The notes beneath the pieces are model-generated. The model did not search any database. It was not told the origin of the DNA and worked only from the letters and a program-made list of their open reading frames with translations. The translations under genes and the position numbers were made by a program. Source: Apodemus sylvaticus (lineage: Eukaryota; Chordata; Mammalia; Rodentia; Muridae). From it: a stretch of 64,000 bases of DNA. Positions 44,556-56,129 of the stretch are shown in pieces. The stretch covers positions 106,345,282 to 106,409,281 of the forward strand of contig NC_067473.1 in the NCBI RefSeq assembly GCF_947179515.1, given 5' to 3'. The stretch's first letter is position 1, and each line of letters opens with the position of its first letter.

Positions 44556-44815
44556 TCTGTTGGGGATGTAACTCAACTGGGAGAGTGCTGACCTAGCTAG
44601 GATGCAAAAAGGCTTATGAGGCCAGCCATATCTAGGATATCTAAGTTTCAATGAGAAGTCCTATCTCTGGGCATATGGTAGAAGAGTGATTGAGTGATTG
44701 ATGAAATTCCCAACATAAACCTTGGGTCATGAACCTCCACTTCACTCCATGAAATCCAAATGAATTTCCACACATGAAAAAAGAAAATGCATATACCTCC
44801 ACGTGCACACTATAT
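44556..44815 (+). repeat. ID/B4-type SINE (diverged)
   Basis: gttggggatgtaactcaact followed by gggagagtgctgacctagct resembles the ID (BC1/tRNA-Ala-derived) head GTTGGGGATTTAGCTCAGTGGTAGAGCGCTTGCCTAGC. The B4-like right end is strongly diverged. It is the only ID-like head I found. Confidence 0.6.
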
Positions 44816-44837
44816 ATCCATGAAAAGGGAATTAATG

Positions 44838-44906
44838 TGAGAAAGAAAGAAAAAAGAAGGAAAGAAAAAGAAACAAAGAAAAAGACAGAGAGACAATGAA
44901 AGAGAG
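44838..44906. repeat. (GAAA)n/(GGAAA)n purine tract
   Basis: gagaaagaaagaaaaaagaa continues through aaagacagagagac. Low complexity at the SINE tail. Confidence 0.85.
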
Positions 44907-46312
44907 GGCCATACAAAGGAGATGCTTCCCTTTAAGAAGTAACGCTCCTCAGTGTATGGTATGCCGTTTGCAAAGGGTGATTCTTAATAATTAGGGATCA
45001 TCTGTGAAGTCATAATATAATGCCCTACCTTAGGCTCTAAGCTGTGAAACAGCAAAATCCACAATGGAATTAAAAGGGCACATTTTATTTATGAACAATA
45101 CAGCCAAGAAGTCAAGGTTATTTCAAAATTAGATACCAGAAGGAACAGAAAATGGCACAGACACTGAAAGAGTTTGCACAAGCAAGAAACCTAAACAAAG
45201 CCAATAGCTAAAGGCCTTCATTCAAATGTAGCCGCTACAGAACAGCTTTCAGATGAGTGTTTGGTGGTGTAAGCCTAAACATTTTTATGGAATCACTTGG
45301 AAAAGGTCAGATAAAGTTCAACTTTGTTCCAGTTATTGGTCACCACTCAAATTCTCAGAGACTCTCACACTTCTGGATTTAGAGGCAAGAAAATTGTGCT
45401 GAAATTCAATGGAATCCATATATATTGTTGGGATTTGAACAAGACAGATAAAAATGAAAAATTTCTACCAAGATTTTGCAAATTTTCCATCAAGACTTTG
45501 CAGTCTTCAAGGATAAATTGCAAAATTTAAAAAGTTACTTGTCAATTTTTAGTAGCTTGTGGATGTTTCTGAAGTTCATGATGAGCTCCTAAAGTCCTCT
45601 CTGCTCATAATCTCCTCTTCCTCCCTTTTCCTTTCCTTCTTACCCTTCTTTCATTTTCTTTTTGTGTTTTTCTTTCTTTTTCTTTTTTCAAGGAAAGTAT
45701 GAAATATGGAATCAAAGAGTGATGATTAGTGTTCAAGCCAGATCTCCTCTTATGTGACTCCCTGTCCTGGGGCTTTGTATCAGCCTGACCAGATGGCATC
45801 TCCAAAAACCACGAATTTCCTTCCATCTCTTTCCTGATCACCCAGGCTTTTCTTGACTAAAGCTAACCCTTGTCCCAGTGTGATCAAACAGGTTTACTGT
45901 AACATGAACCACAGGATTCTATCTTGATATGCTTCTTGAAGGAACAATGTGTGGAAATAACTCCTTTACCAAATGCTGAACTCAGACTGAATAAATGTGT
46001 TTAACTTAGAGGCAAATCTGTATGCCCCAAGTCTCAGATAAGATGCAACCAGAGCAATAGCAATGGAATATACTGATCCTGAGAGAGCTTCTGAGAACCT
46101 TCATTTCCCTTTTAGAAAACACTCTGATCTATAAATATATAATCTTGATAGACTGTTTAGAAAGGCCCATCTGGACATATGGAACAGGTCAAGTGGCAAC
46201 AATTCAATGGATATTAACTTTCAGAATTGCTCTTTTGTTTTCTTTGTATCCACCACTTAAATGCAAATAGCATGAAATGGCAGAGTATTGTTTTTGTTTT
46301 ATCATATGTTAG
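44907..46312. other. Unassigned sequence
   Basis: No recognised gene or transposon. A C/T-rich tract lies at about 45609-45690 (tcctcttcctcccttttcct...tttcttttttc). The minus frame 45605-45841 is mostly a translation of that tract. Confidence 0.5.
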
Positions 46313-46774
46313 TGTATTAGTCATTATTCTATTGCTATGAAGAGACACCATAACCACAGAGACTCTTATAAAAGAAAACATTTATATGGGGGATTGTTTA
46401 TATTAGCATCATAGTAATGAGCATGATGGCAGGCAGGCATGGTACTGGAAATGCAGTTGCTAGTTATCCCTGACACATAGGCAGAGAGAGAAAGAGATAG
46501 AGATAGAGATAAAAATAGAGACAGAGAAGAGACAGAGACACAGGCATAGCAAAAGAGACAGGGAGAAGAAAGAGCTAGATCCTGGATAAACATGGGCTTG
46601 TGAAACATCAAATTGCATCTTCAATGACACACTTCTTCACACAAGAATGACACACAAGGCAAATCTTTTATTAGCCTCCTACCTATTCTAATCTTTTCTA
46701 ATTGTTTCACTACCTGGTGTATAAGCATTTAAACACATGAGCCTGTGGATCCATGCTTATTCAAACCACCACCA
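46313..46774 (-). mobile_element. Solo ERVL-MaLR LTR (ORR1-like)
   Basis: TGTATTAGTCATTATTCTAT start, ctatgaagagacaccataac, then gactcttataaaagaaaac, gatggcaggcaggcatggta, a GA/GATA-rich middle, and the end attcaaaccaccacca. A full-length LTR in reverse orientation, with no internal region beside it. Confidence 0.87.
46481..46565. repeat. (GA)/(GATA)/(GACA) purine-rich tract inside the LTR
   Basis: gcagagagagaaagagatag followed by agatagagataaaaatagag and acagagaagagacagagaca. Same LTR position as the GA tracts at 11474 and 18617. Confidence 0.88.
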
Positions 46775-47542
46775 TAATAATTCTTGTTATAGATATATTT
46801 GTTAACATCTTTCTATTAATTCCCTCTGATTTTATTTAATAGCGATTTTTCTCAATACTTAAAGCTTACTTAATATCATATTGGAAAACCTATGGGAGAA
46901 AGAGACTTTATTTGCCATATAAAAGTGTATTTGATTCTGAATTATGAAACTACAAATGATAAAATCTAAAAAGAATGATCAAAATATTTTTTCTAGGTTC
47001 TGTAGATAACATGTTAGGTACAATCAAATAGAGTTGACAGAGTTAAAGAACAAATATGGGTGGTGATAATTGATAGCATAAGCTTGGATACTTATCACAC
47101 CATTTGTAGAAGATAAAAAAATTTAATGTAATCTTTATTTAGACTTGAAATTGAATCTCAGAATCAAAGGAAAAGACAAAGACATACCTTGTAAAGATAG
47201 GCAATTACCAAACCACAGCAGTGGACTACATCACAGTTCGATAACCATTATGAGGGCTTGGTCAAGAATACTCTTATGCTGTCTCTATATTTTATTATCC
47301 TATTCTTCAATCCAGTCTTCTTTATAAATCACCAAAGAGGTCTGAAACTATGAGCACATTCTTTCCCACCCTAAAATCTAAGAATTGAATCATTATTAAC
47401 AACAAAATACTCAAAATAGAAGTCCTGACCTCTAATTTTAAAATGTTTTAAAACATATCAGCATGTATATTATCGCTATGGACAGAAGTTCTGGGTGATT
47501 TCTATCTAATATATTAATTGTAATTTTACAACAACAGCAGCA
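46775..47542. other. Unassigned sequence
   Basis: AT-rich, nothing recognised. The frame 47145-47327 has no domain. Confidence 0.5.
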
Positions 47543-47857
47543 GGGATGGGAAGATGTCTCATTTGATAGAGTGAAAATTGTAGATATATGGAGACCTGAA
47601 TTTGAATCTCAGTGCCTACATAAAAATCTTAGTGATTCTTTGAGAATGTTCAACTCTACTCACTACAACTGGGGATAGAGAGGAAGATGAAAGGTCTTGT
47701 TTGCTGACCATCTAACTGGAACAGTGAATTCAAGGTTCAGTGGATAGTGGAGCTCCTGTTTCTTGGGAATAATGCAAAAAATATGAAAAGGTATCTAGCA
47801 AGATATTTAACATTTTCTTGTCAATGTTTATACACACATACATGGACAAATATGTAT

Positions 47858-47858
<1 letters not shown>
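47543..47858 (+). repeat. RSINE1/B4-type SINE (diverged)
   Basis: gggatgggaagatgtctcat (box A-like), cctgaatttgaatctcagtg (box B-like), gggatagagaggaagatgaa, tgctgaccatctaactggaa and tcaaggttcagtg appear in RSINE1 order. The CA repeat that follows is the tail. Confidence 0.65.

Positions 47859-47896
<38 letters not shown>
47859..47896. repeat. (CA)n microsatellite
   Basis: 19 CA units at the end of the SINE. Confidence 0.98.
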
Positions 47897-47898
<2 letters not shown>

Positions 47899-50800
47899 GC
47901 TAGCTATTACCAGACAATCCATCATGGATCCTGAAGTTATTAATTCCAGAAGAATGTTTATCTCAGCTGGTCTTCAACAGATACTAGGATCTCAAAGTAA
48001 ACTCTAATGCTAGTGAAGGGGTATACTTGCTAGCAAAGTGAGAGCAAACAGGCAAAGAGCAAAAGTCCTTACATTGCCTTTCAGTAGATGTGACCCAGAA
48101 TAAAGGTATGTGTTTCTGCTTAAGATCCATATCAAATCACTCTGTTTTCCTACCTCAAAGGTCCAGATGAGAAGTATATCCACTGACTTCAAGCCAAGCA
48201 AAGAAAATACCTCACAGGTGTTCCCTGATTTCCAGATGTACCTATCTTGACAACCTAGAATAGGCATCATAGTGAAATATTAATTACTGTTCTTGACTTT
48301 CGAAAAAAAAAAAAAAGAACTGGTACTAAACAGATAATGATTGGTGGCACAGACATACATACCCAGACTCTCTAGAACTTTTGTTTTTTGTAAAATGCAA
48401 GATATGTTCTGTTGAGTGTCTGCAGACTGAAAATTTGCCCCTAAAACTGAAGAAAGGAGAAAGTATTAGTGCACAATCAGAGGCCCTTTAGAAAGAGAAA
48501 AAATCCCCTTGCTCTACATTTTCCATATCACTGTGAGAACACCCAATATGTAAATGAAAGGCAAGACAGATATGTAGTCAGTGGTGAACAATATCAACAA
48601 AGCTTACCATCCAATTCAATACTATTAAAATTTAGTTACTGATTATTTTTCTCTCTAGGCACAGATATAGTAATATACCATTGGGCAAGTCTAAAATTGT
48701 GTGATCATCTTTTCCTCAGAAAGAGGAAATAAACAAACATAAATAAAACAATATATTTTGTGACAATTTTAGCTCTTATCAAATGCCTCCTTCTGAAACC
48801 ACAAAAAATTTTGCTCTATTATTTCATCCCTCCATAATATTCAAAAGTTATTCGCATTTTTCCTAATTCAAATAACAGAGATTTATTGTTGAGATCAGAC
48901 CACCCTTTGCATGTATGTTTACTTCTCAAAACCAAATTCTAGCAAAATCAGTTACTTTCAAGTTAGCAACAATGATTTGCTTCACATGTTGAAAATTACT
49001 TTATTCTGTGATTTCATTTCCGTTGTGTGTATATGATAATATGTTCACGGCACACATACATGGGCACACACACACACGTATACACACACACTCATACACA
49101 CTCTCTCTCACACACACACATTTGGAGCACATGCAGATAAAATATCTGTGTTTCCCCGGATAATTTCAACTTGACTTGTTCTTCAACAAATCCTTTATTA
49201 TTCATACACATGAAAGAGATAATCAGTAGATGGTTTCTGTCTGTGACTTTTCAAACAGCTTTTGAGGAATATCATGAATTGATGAAACATCTAACAATGA
49301 ATCATATGAGAGGTGGAGAATTGTACTCATCTGCCTACAATAAGTCCACCTCTATCACAGTTCGTTGACCTACACTAGCATTTTCCTACTGGGCAGTTTC
49401 TTTCTACAGGTTCCAGTTTAAAAGAAAGAGCATTGTCAGATCTATATCACAAACAGTCTTATTTTGTACAATCTTCTTTTCTCCCTTTGTGTTGTTTTCT
49501 ACCAGCATTAACCTTCAATAAATCTCTTACACTCTAAATCCATCTCAGCATATATTTCTTCCAGTCCCACCTAAAAGATTGTAACTGCCTGACAAGGTCT
49601 CAGTGCTTATTTCCTAGACCATTGGTTCTTACCAGATAGTTACTTGAACACACCATACCCTCCTCAAAAATTTCGTACTCTCTGATTGTGTTTTACATAG
49701 AATTTCCTAAGCCCTCTCTGTAGAATGAAAAGTAATGCCTTGGCAGAGAATTTTATGAGAACTATAGGCCATATAAATAGGTACAGCTATAAAATACAGC
49801 ATCAAAAACTACACACAAAACCAAAAAGCTAATGCATAATTTTAGGGACACAAGAACTTCATGTAAGGAAGTTATAAAACCATTCTCTGCAAGGAAGGTA
49901 CACCATGTGCTACTTTGATCATGTATGAGCTGAACACTCCTCTGACAGTGCCTTTTGTTTCTTTTTAATATGGAATTTGTTGGTTAAAAACTTTTCAGTC
50001 ACTCCTGGTTTTATGCACAAAGACAGATCTTTCTGTTCATTAGCTTCTGCTGAGCTTAAACATACTGGCAGCCAAACTGCTCTATCCGTCATATTCTCCA
50101 GATTTCTCTTCATCACATCTCTTGGGATTTCTCACCAGCCTCCTCATATTCTGAATTTCCTGATTTCTAAATTTTCTGCTTATACGGGTATTTATTTGTG
50201 CAATACAGTTCAAATTATCCCTCCGGCATTTCTACTAAACACCAATTACTTTGAAAGATCCAACATCACCCTTATGTTTTACTCAGAATTTAAACATCAA
50301 TCTGATGTTTTCTATATTATTCTTTACTTATTTACTAAAAAACAATAAAAGGCAGAAGGCACCTCACCCACACATTCATCTCCACAGATGTGTTATATTA
50401 CAGTTCTTCTTTCCAGTGCTTTTATTTTTCCATTCCCCAGAGGCAGAAGTTCATGAAGAAGATATTGGAGCCTATTAGCTTCTTAGCATCACAAAACAGA
50501 TAAAATACTTTCTGTTTCTCCTATTAGTTTTTGCCACTGGTATTTACCTAGTAGTTTCAGCTATGAAATTATTTTTCTTAACACAAACATCTCAGGGAAA
50601 AAATAATGTTGTTATAATAGAGACATTATCACACATAAATGCACATATGTTACTGCATTTTGCCTTACTGTACTTGATTTCACCTGTAAGAAATTGATGT
50701 TTACCTATGAAAAGGCCAGAATATCACTTTAAGGTTTTCCAGTGCCACAAATGAGTTCTAGAATTTCTTTTGTGTACTTTCAGAACCTAAGGAAAAAAAT

Positions 50801-51244
50801 TTAAGCATGCCTATTAAAAATTTAAGACAAGATTGCTTAAAACTAGCTCCATTTTACTATATATTTTATTCTGATGGAATTTTATGTGATCGATATTTGA
50901 AATGCAGTGAGAATGAAATTAGCACATACTCTTCTAAATACCATTTTTTAGGAAATGATTAAAGCAAGGACAATAAGCTAGAATATAAGGGTAGATGATG
51001 AAGAGCAACAGATAAAGGTGGAAGAGAGTAGGGGGAAAGTGAAATAAAAGAAGAAAGAAAATTCTGGCTGTATATGTTCAAAAAGGAAATGAACAAAAAT
51101 ACTGTTCTATTGATCACTACAGCGTATTTTCTAATGTTAACTAATAATAGAAGTTTATTTTTTAAATATTCTATTATGTATCAATTCAATTCTACTTCTG
51201 GCAATGAAGTGTCAAGAATGATCCCTTCTACCAAGAATGACAAG

Positions 51245-51246
<2 letters not shown>
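47897..51246. other. Unassigned sequence, longest repeat-poor stretch
   Basis: About 3.35 kb with no transposon I can name. It contains a short A-run (48303-48315) and a CA/CTCT-rich patch (49063-49120). Open frames at 48010-48270, 49171-49368, 49919-50116 and 49977-50348 have no recognisable domain, and the last two overlap on opposite strands. If the window holds host functional sequence it could be here, but nothing in the sequence shows it. Confidence 0.5.

Positions 51247-51335
<89 letters not shown>
51247..51335. repeat. (TC)n then (AC)n compound microsatellite
   Basis: About 23 TC units switch directly to about 21 AC units with no interruption. Confidence 0.99.
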
Positions 51336-51337
<2 letters not shown>

Positions 51338-51826
51338 GAATGGCTAGAACAGGAAGAATGGAGCAGGGAAATTATATCACATCAAGAGCTAGAACAGAGG
51401 AGGGACAGAAGGCAATTCTTTAATTTTGGGTAATTGGCAAATGTGAAAGGATATTGGTGACTGAAAAAATAAGGTGGTAGATTAATTTGTATGATTACAG
51501 GGGTTAAAGAAACATCAGTTAAAGAGGGACCAACAAATAACAGTAAGTTGTAGTGAAAGCAATGTCACAAGCAAGCAAGTCTGATTAGAGGGAACATGTT
51601 CTTGCACAATCTTGGTTCTGTTTGTTAAAGATGAAGACTGCCTTATATATCCTTTCTATTATACTATGTGAATTAAGAATTTATATGGTTCTCTCAAACC
51701 ATTTTTATTAAAACAATCATTTATCTATTTATGCATTGGAAGAGGAGCAAAATGTCATCTAAGGAACTGGATTTCTATAATAAACATAGTGGAATATCAT
51801 TTTTGACTACATCTTTTTAGCATCAC
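51336..51826. other. Unassigned sequence
   Basis: Nothing recognised. Confidence 0.5.
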
Positions 51827-52184
51827 TGTCTTAGTAATAGTTTTATTGCTGTGAAGAGAAACCATGACTTTGGTAACTTTTACAAGAGAAAGCATTTAAT
51901 CAGGGTCAGCTTACAGTCTCTGAAGTTTATTCCATTATCATCATAGCAAAAACCATGGAGTACTCAGGGAGATATGGTGGTAGAGAAGTAGCTGAGAGGT
52001 CTACATTTGGATCTGCAGAGATAAGGAAGATCAAGACACTGGGCTCTCTGTGGGCTTTTGTAGTCTCAAAGACTACCCCCAGTGATACACTTCCTTCAAC
52101 AAGTACACACCTCTGAATCCTTCTCAAATTGTGCCAATCCATGATGATTAAGTATTAAAATATATGACCATATAGTGGTCATTC
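51827..52184 (-). repeat. MaLR LTR, part 1 (interrupted by L1)
   Basis: TGTCTTAGTAATAGTTTTAT start, through gtgatacacttccttcaaca to atagtggtcattc, where the L1 has inserted. The last 21 bases of the LTR lie at 54047-54067. Confidence 0.87.
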
Positions 52185-53185
52185 ATTTTTTTAAAAAAAT
52201 GTATTTATTTTAATTTATTTACATTTCAAGTGTTATCCCCTTACCCAGTTTACCCCCTATCCCATCCCTCTCTGCCTGCTTCTATGAAGGTGTTCCTTCA
52301 CTACACACCCACTACCTGCTTGCCACCATCGATTCTCCTACACTGGGGCATAAATCGTACCTTCATAGGACTAAGAACTCTCCTCCCATTGATGCCTAAC
52401 AAGGCCATCCACTGCTACATATGCAGCCAGAGCCATGTGTACTCCTTGGCTGTTAGCTTAGTCCCTGGGACCGTTGGAGCATCTGGTTGGTTGATATTCT
52501 TGTTCTTCCTATGGGGTTGCAAAACCCTTCAGCTCCTTCAGTTCTTTCTCTAACTCCTCCACTAGGGACCCCACACTCAGTGCAATGGTTGGCTTTGAGA
52601 ATCCAATTTTGTATTTGTAAGGTTCTGGCAGGGCCGCTCAGGAGACAGCTATATCAGGCTCCTTTCAAGCCTTTCTTCGAATCCACAATAGGATCTGCAT
52701 TTGGTGACTGTATATGGGATGAAGCCCCAGGTGGGACATGGGTGACCTTTCCTTCAGTCTCTGCTATGCATTTTGTCTCCTTATTTGGTCCTGAGAGTAT
52801 ATTTATCCCTTTCTCCGAAGGATCTAATCATCTAGACTTTGGTATTGCTTCTTCTTGAGCTTCATGTGGTCTCTGAATTGTATCTTGGATATTCAGAGCT
52901 TTGGGGCTAATATCCACTTATCAGTGAGAGCATACCACATGTGTTCTTTTGTGATTGGGTTACCTCACTCAGGATGATACTTGCTAGTTCCACTCATTTG
53001 CCTAAGAATTTCATGGATTCATCATTTTTAATAGCTGACTAGTACTTCATTGTGTAAATGTACCACATTTTCTGTATCCATTCCTCTGTTGAGGGATATC
53101 TGAGTTCTTTCCAGTTTTTGGCAACTATAAAAATGCTGCTATGAACATAGTGGAGAATGTGTTCTTGTTATATATTAGAGAATTG
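52185..53185 (-). mobile_element. L1 3' UTR and ORF2 end (upright part of the inverted L1)
   Basis: Reversed L1 terminus (tttatttacatttcaagtg), 3' UTR with ctatgaaggtgttccttcac, then ORF2 tail (aagaatttcatggattcatc, tagtacttcattgtgtaaat). Older L1 type than the copies at 16226 or 29812. Confidence 0.92.
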
Positions 53186-54033
53186 AAGACCCAGAAATGA
53201 ACCCACATACCTACAGTCACTTAAACTTTGATAAAGGAGCTAAAAACCATCCAGTGGAAAAATGACAGCATTTTCAACAAATGGTGTTGGTTCACTGGGC
53301 AATCAACAAGGAGAAGAAGGCAAATTGACCCATTCTTGTCTCTTTATATAAAGCTCAAGTCCAAGTAGATCAAGGATCACCACATAAAACCAAATACACT
53401 GAAAGTAATAGAAGAGAAAGTGGAGAAAAGTCTTGAACACATAGGCACATGGGGAAATTTTCTCAACAGAACAGCAATGTCTTATGCTCTCAGATCAAGA
53501 ATGGACAAATGGGACCTCTGTAAATTGCAAAGCTTCTGTAAGGCAAAGGATACTGTCAATAATACAAAACAGAAACCAACAGATTGAGAAAAGATCTTTC
53601 CCAATCCCACATCCAACAGAGGGCTAATATCCAATATATACAAAGAACTGAAGAAGTGAGAGTCCAGAGAATCAAATAACCTTATTATAAAATGTGGAAC
53701 AGAGCTAAAGAGAGAATTCTCAACTCAGGAAACTTGAAAGACTGAGAAGCACCTGAAGAAATGTTAAACATTCTTAGTCATCAGGAAAATGAAAATCAAA
53801 ACAACCCTGAAATTCCACCTCACATCAGTCAGAATGGCTAAGCTCAAGAACTCAAGTGAGTCACAGCAGATGCTGGTGAGGATGTGGAGAAAGAAGAACA
53901 CTTCTCCATTGTTAGTGGAATTGCAAGCTGTTACAACCACTCTGGAAATCAGTCTGGCCATTCCTCAGAAAATTGGACATAATATTACCAGTTATACCAC
54001 TTCTGCGCATACACTTAAGAGATTCTCCAAAGA
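53186..54033 (+). pseudogene. Inverted L1 ORF2 fragment
   Basis: Plus-strand ORF2 sequence from gaagacccagaaatgaaccc through cagattgagaaaagatcttt to the start of the C-terminal cysteine region (gctcaagaactcaagtgagt). The frame is broken by stops. The open frame 53789-54037 covers RMAKLKNSSESQQ and part of the cysteine region. Confidence 0.92.
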
Positions 54034-54067
54034 ATAGTGGTCATTCTTAACTAAACCCACCCATTAC

Positions 54068-55473
54068 AGTCCTTGGTCTCCCTAGGTTGTAACCATATCA
54101 TAATGTGAAACAATAAAAACACACAAACAAACAAAAAACAAAGCAAAACAAGATAACATTCAGTTTAGCTTGAAAAGTCCCCATAGTCGATCACAGTCTC
54201 AACACTGTTTAAAAGTTAATAGTCCAAAGTTCAGAATCACTTCTTAGACTTATAAAAATGGCTTTACTGTATGCCTTTATAATATCATAATCATAAAAAG
54301 AGATCACCTACTTCCAACATACAATGGCATAGGACACACATTACCCTTTCAAAAGGAAGGAAGTGGAGCGTGGTGAAGAAATAGTGGACCAAAACAAGAA
54401 CAAAAATTAAGAGGGCAATCTGCAAATTCTGCATCTCTATGTCTGATTTAAGGTGTTCTTTGAATCCTCAGGTCTCTTCAGCTTTGTTGACTATAACACA
54501 CTTCTCCCTCTTGGGTTTGTTCCACTCCCTGTCAGCAGTTTTCTGTGGCAGTTATCTCACAGCTCTGCCATTCACAACTTCTTGGACTTTCCAATGAAAT
54601 CCATGCTTTACCTTCACAACGTCCTGCAATTACTTCCCTCTGTGCAGGGACACACCTGACCCATGTCTGGTCTCAGTGGATTTCCTTCGTCACAGAAGGA
54701 CATTTTGTAACTCCCTCCTTTTTTTTTTTTATATCCTTCATGCTAATGCCAAAACCATGTGACTGAAGCTGCCAAGTTGTGCTGCTTACTGGGGCTGGAA
54801 CATGGCTCCTATTCTCTATTATAGCTGCATCAGCTTTCGTTGAAGGTTTTCTTCACTGCTTAAGCATTTTTTAATTCTCTTTTGCAAGTTGGAAGCTTAT
54901 CTGAGTGAGATCTTGTCCTGGGGTTACCTCTCCCTTCATTCCATTTAGCATCAATCAATTTTTTTTATCTCTGTGGTTATTGGAAATTTGTTTTCTACAT
55001 TATTTTTCCTTTTGCTCTTTTTCACATCAAATTGTACATTTTGTATTTTTGCTCACTAATCTCAATTTGTTTAATTATATATTTGCTTAGGAGTGACCAC
55101 TAAGCAATGGAACTTAAGAGTGGAATATAGTAAGTATTAGGCTGTCTTAGAATCTCCTCTACCAACTCTTTAGTATAGCCTCAGGCAGAATATGTGGTCA
55201 AGGTTAGAAAGCATGCCAATTCTTTGCCAAAACATTACAAGATTGATGTCTAGCTCATATATTAATATTCTGCCCTCTGGAACCTCTCAAGCCATGCCAT
55301 CATGACTTATCTCTCTCAGCCCCAGTATCTTCCATGTTCCTACTAGTATGATCAATTTGTCTCCTCTTAAAATTTTCAACTTCTTTCCTTTCTCAAATTC
55401 CCATAGTCCACATTGTGAAAACCAACAGAATGCTCAAGCCTACCACAAAAATTCCCCACTCACTGGTACCAAC
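54068..55473 (-). mobile_element. MaLR internal region, diverged
   Basis: About 1.4 kb between the two LTRs, recognisable by the primer-binding site at its minus-strand start and phrases such as gcctcaggcagaatatgtgg. No gag or polymerase motif. Frames at 54453-54766, 54905-55090 and 55348-55641 have no domains. Confidence 0.75.
55454..55472 (-). other. Primer-binding site, tRNA-Leu type
   Basis: Minus strand TTGGTACCAGTGAGTGGGG, four bases inside the LTR border. Same position and sequence type as in the MaLR at 40365-42308. Confidence 0.82.
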
Positions 55474-55476
55474 TTC

Positions 55477-55854
55477 TGTCTTGGTCATTGTTCTATTGCT
55501 GTGTTAAGAGACCATTACCATGGCAGCCATTATAAAAGAAAATGCTTCATTAAGGATGGCTCAGAGCTTCAGAGGTTTTTTTATTTTATCGTGGCAGCGA
55601 ACATTGTGGCACTCAGGCTTGCCACAATGCTGAAGATTTAGCTAAGAGTTTACCTCTGGATCTGCAGGCAGCAGGAAGAAACAATAGGACTGGTGTGGAC
55701 ATTTGAAACCTCAAAAGCTACCCCCAATGACATACTTTCTCTAGCAAAGGTCACAACTCCAAAACCATCTCAAGTAGTGCTATTCTGTGTTGACTAAGCA
55801 TTCAAATATATGAATGAGGCTATGTGAAGCAGTATTCTTATTCAAACCAATACA
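55477..55854 (-). repeat. MaLR LTR (5' LTR on the minus strand)
   Basis: Starts TGTCTTGGTCATTGTTCTAT and ends attcaaaccaataca. Partner of the interrupted LTR at 51827. Confidence 0.87.
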
Positions 55855-56129
55855 ATTCCTAAAGATTAAAAAAAATTATCTCCCTTAAGATAGCTATGAC
55901 GACCAAACTTTAATCTTCACTGAAACCCACCTATAAGTTAATTGCATATTTCATATTTGATTTTTTAAATTATATTTAGTTCTTTTTACATGTGTTTGTG
56001 TACATGTAGTATACACCAAATATGTGTGTGGTTGTACATGTCCATTCACATGATCTGGAATCATATGAGAACACTATGTTCTTCTCTATCATTCTTCAAT
56101 AACTTCTCTAAGACATGGTCTTTCTTTTA
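55855..56129. other. Unassigned sequence
   Basis: AT-rich spacer with nothing recognised. Confidence 0.5.

Larger units (their letters stand above)
52172..54046 (-). mobile_element. Twin-primed LINE-1 inserted in the MaLR LTR
   Basis: atagtggtcattc is duplicated at 52172-52184 and 54034-54046 (13 bp). The left part, 52185 to about 53185, is minus-strand L1: T-run tail, 3' UTR and ORF2 end. The right part, about 53186-54033, is plus-strand ORF2 sequence that lies just upstream in L1 order. Both parts end near the same L1 position (ttctctaatatataac and gattctccaa), so the inversion junction has a short overlap or microhomology. Confidence 0.95.
51827..55854 (-). mobile_element. ERVL-MaLR element (ORR1-like) carrying a nested L1
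   Basis: Left LTR 51827-52184 continues at 54047-54067 after the L1 insertion. The internal region is 54068-55473 and the right LTR is 55477-55854. Both LTRs start TGTCTT(A/G)GT and share attgctgtg-aagag-accat. On the minus strand the internal region starts TTGGTACCAGTGAGTGGGG, a tRNA-Leu-type primer-binding site. No retroviral gene is seen, so it is non-autonomous. The internal region is much more diverged than the MaLR at 40365. Confidence 0.85.

Noticed and set aside
46308..46779. A 5-bp target-site duplication for the solo MaLR LTR.
   Set aside because: Flanks gttag and taata do not match. The LTR identity rests on its sequence only.
49977..50348. A 123-codon plus frame in the repeat-poor stretch.
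   Set aside because: AT-rich composition gives a Phe/Leu/Ser/Ile-rich product with no domain, and it overlaps frames on the other strand. No supporting signal.
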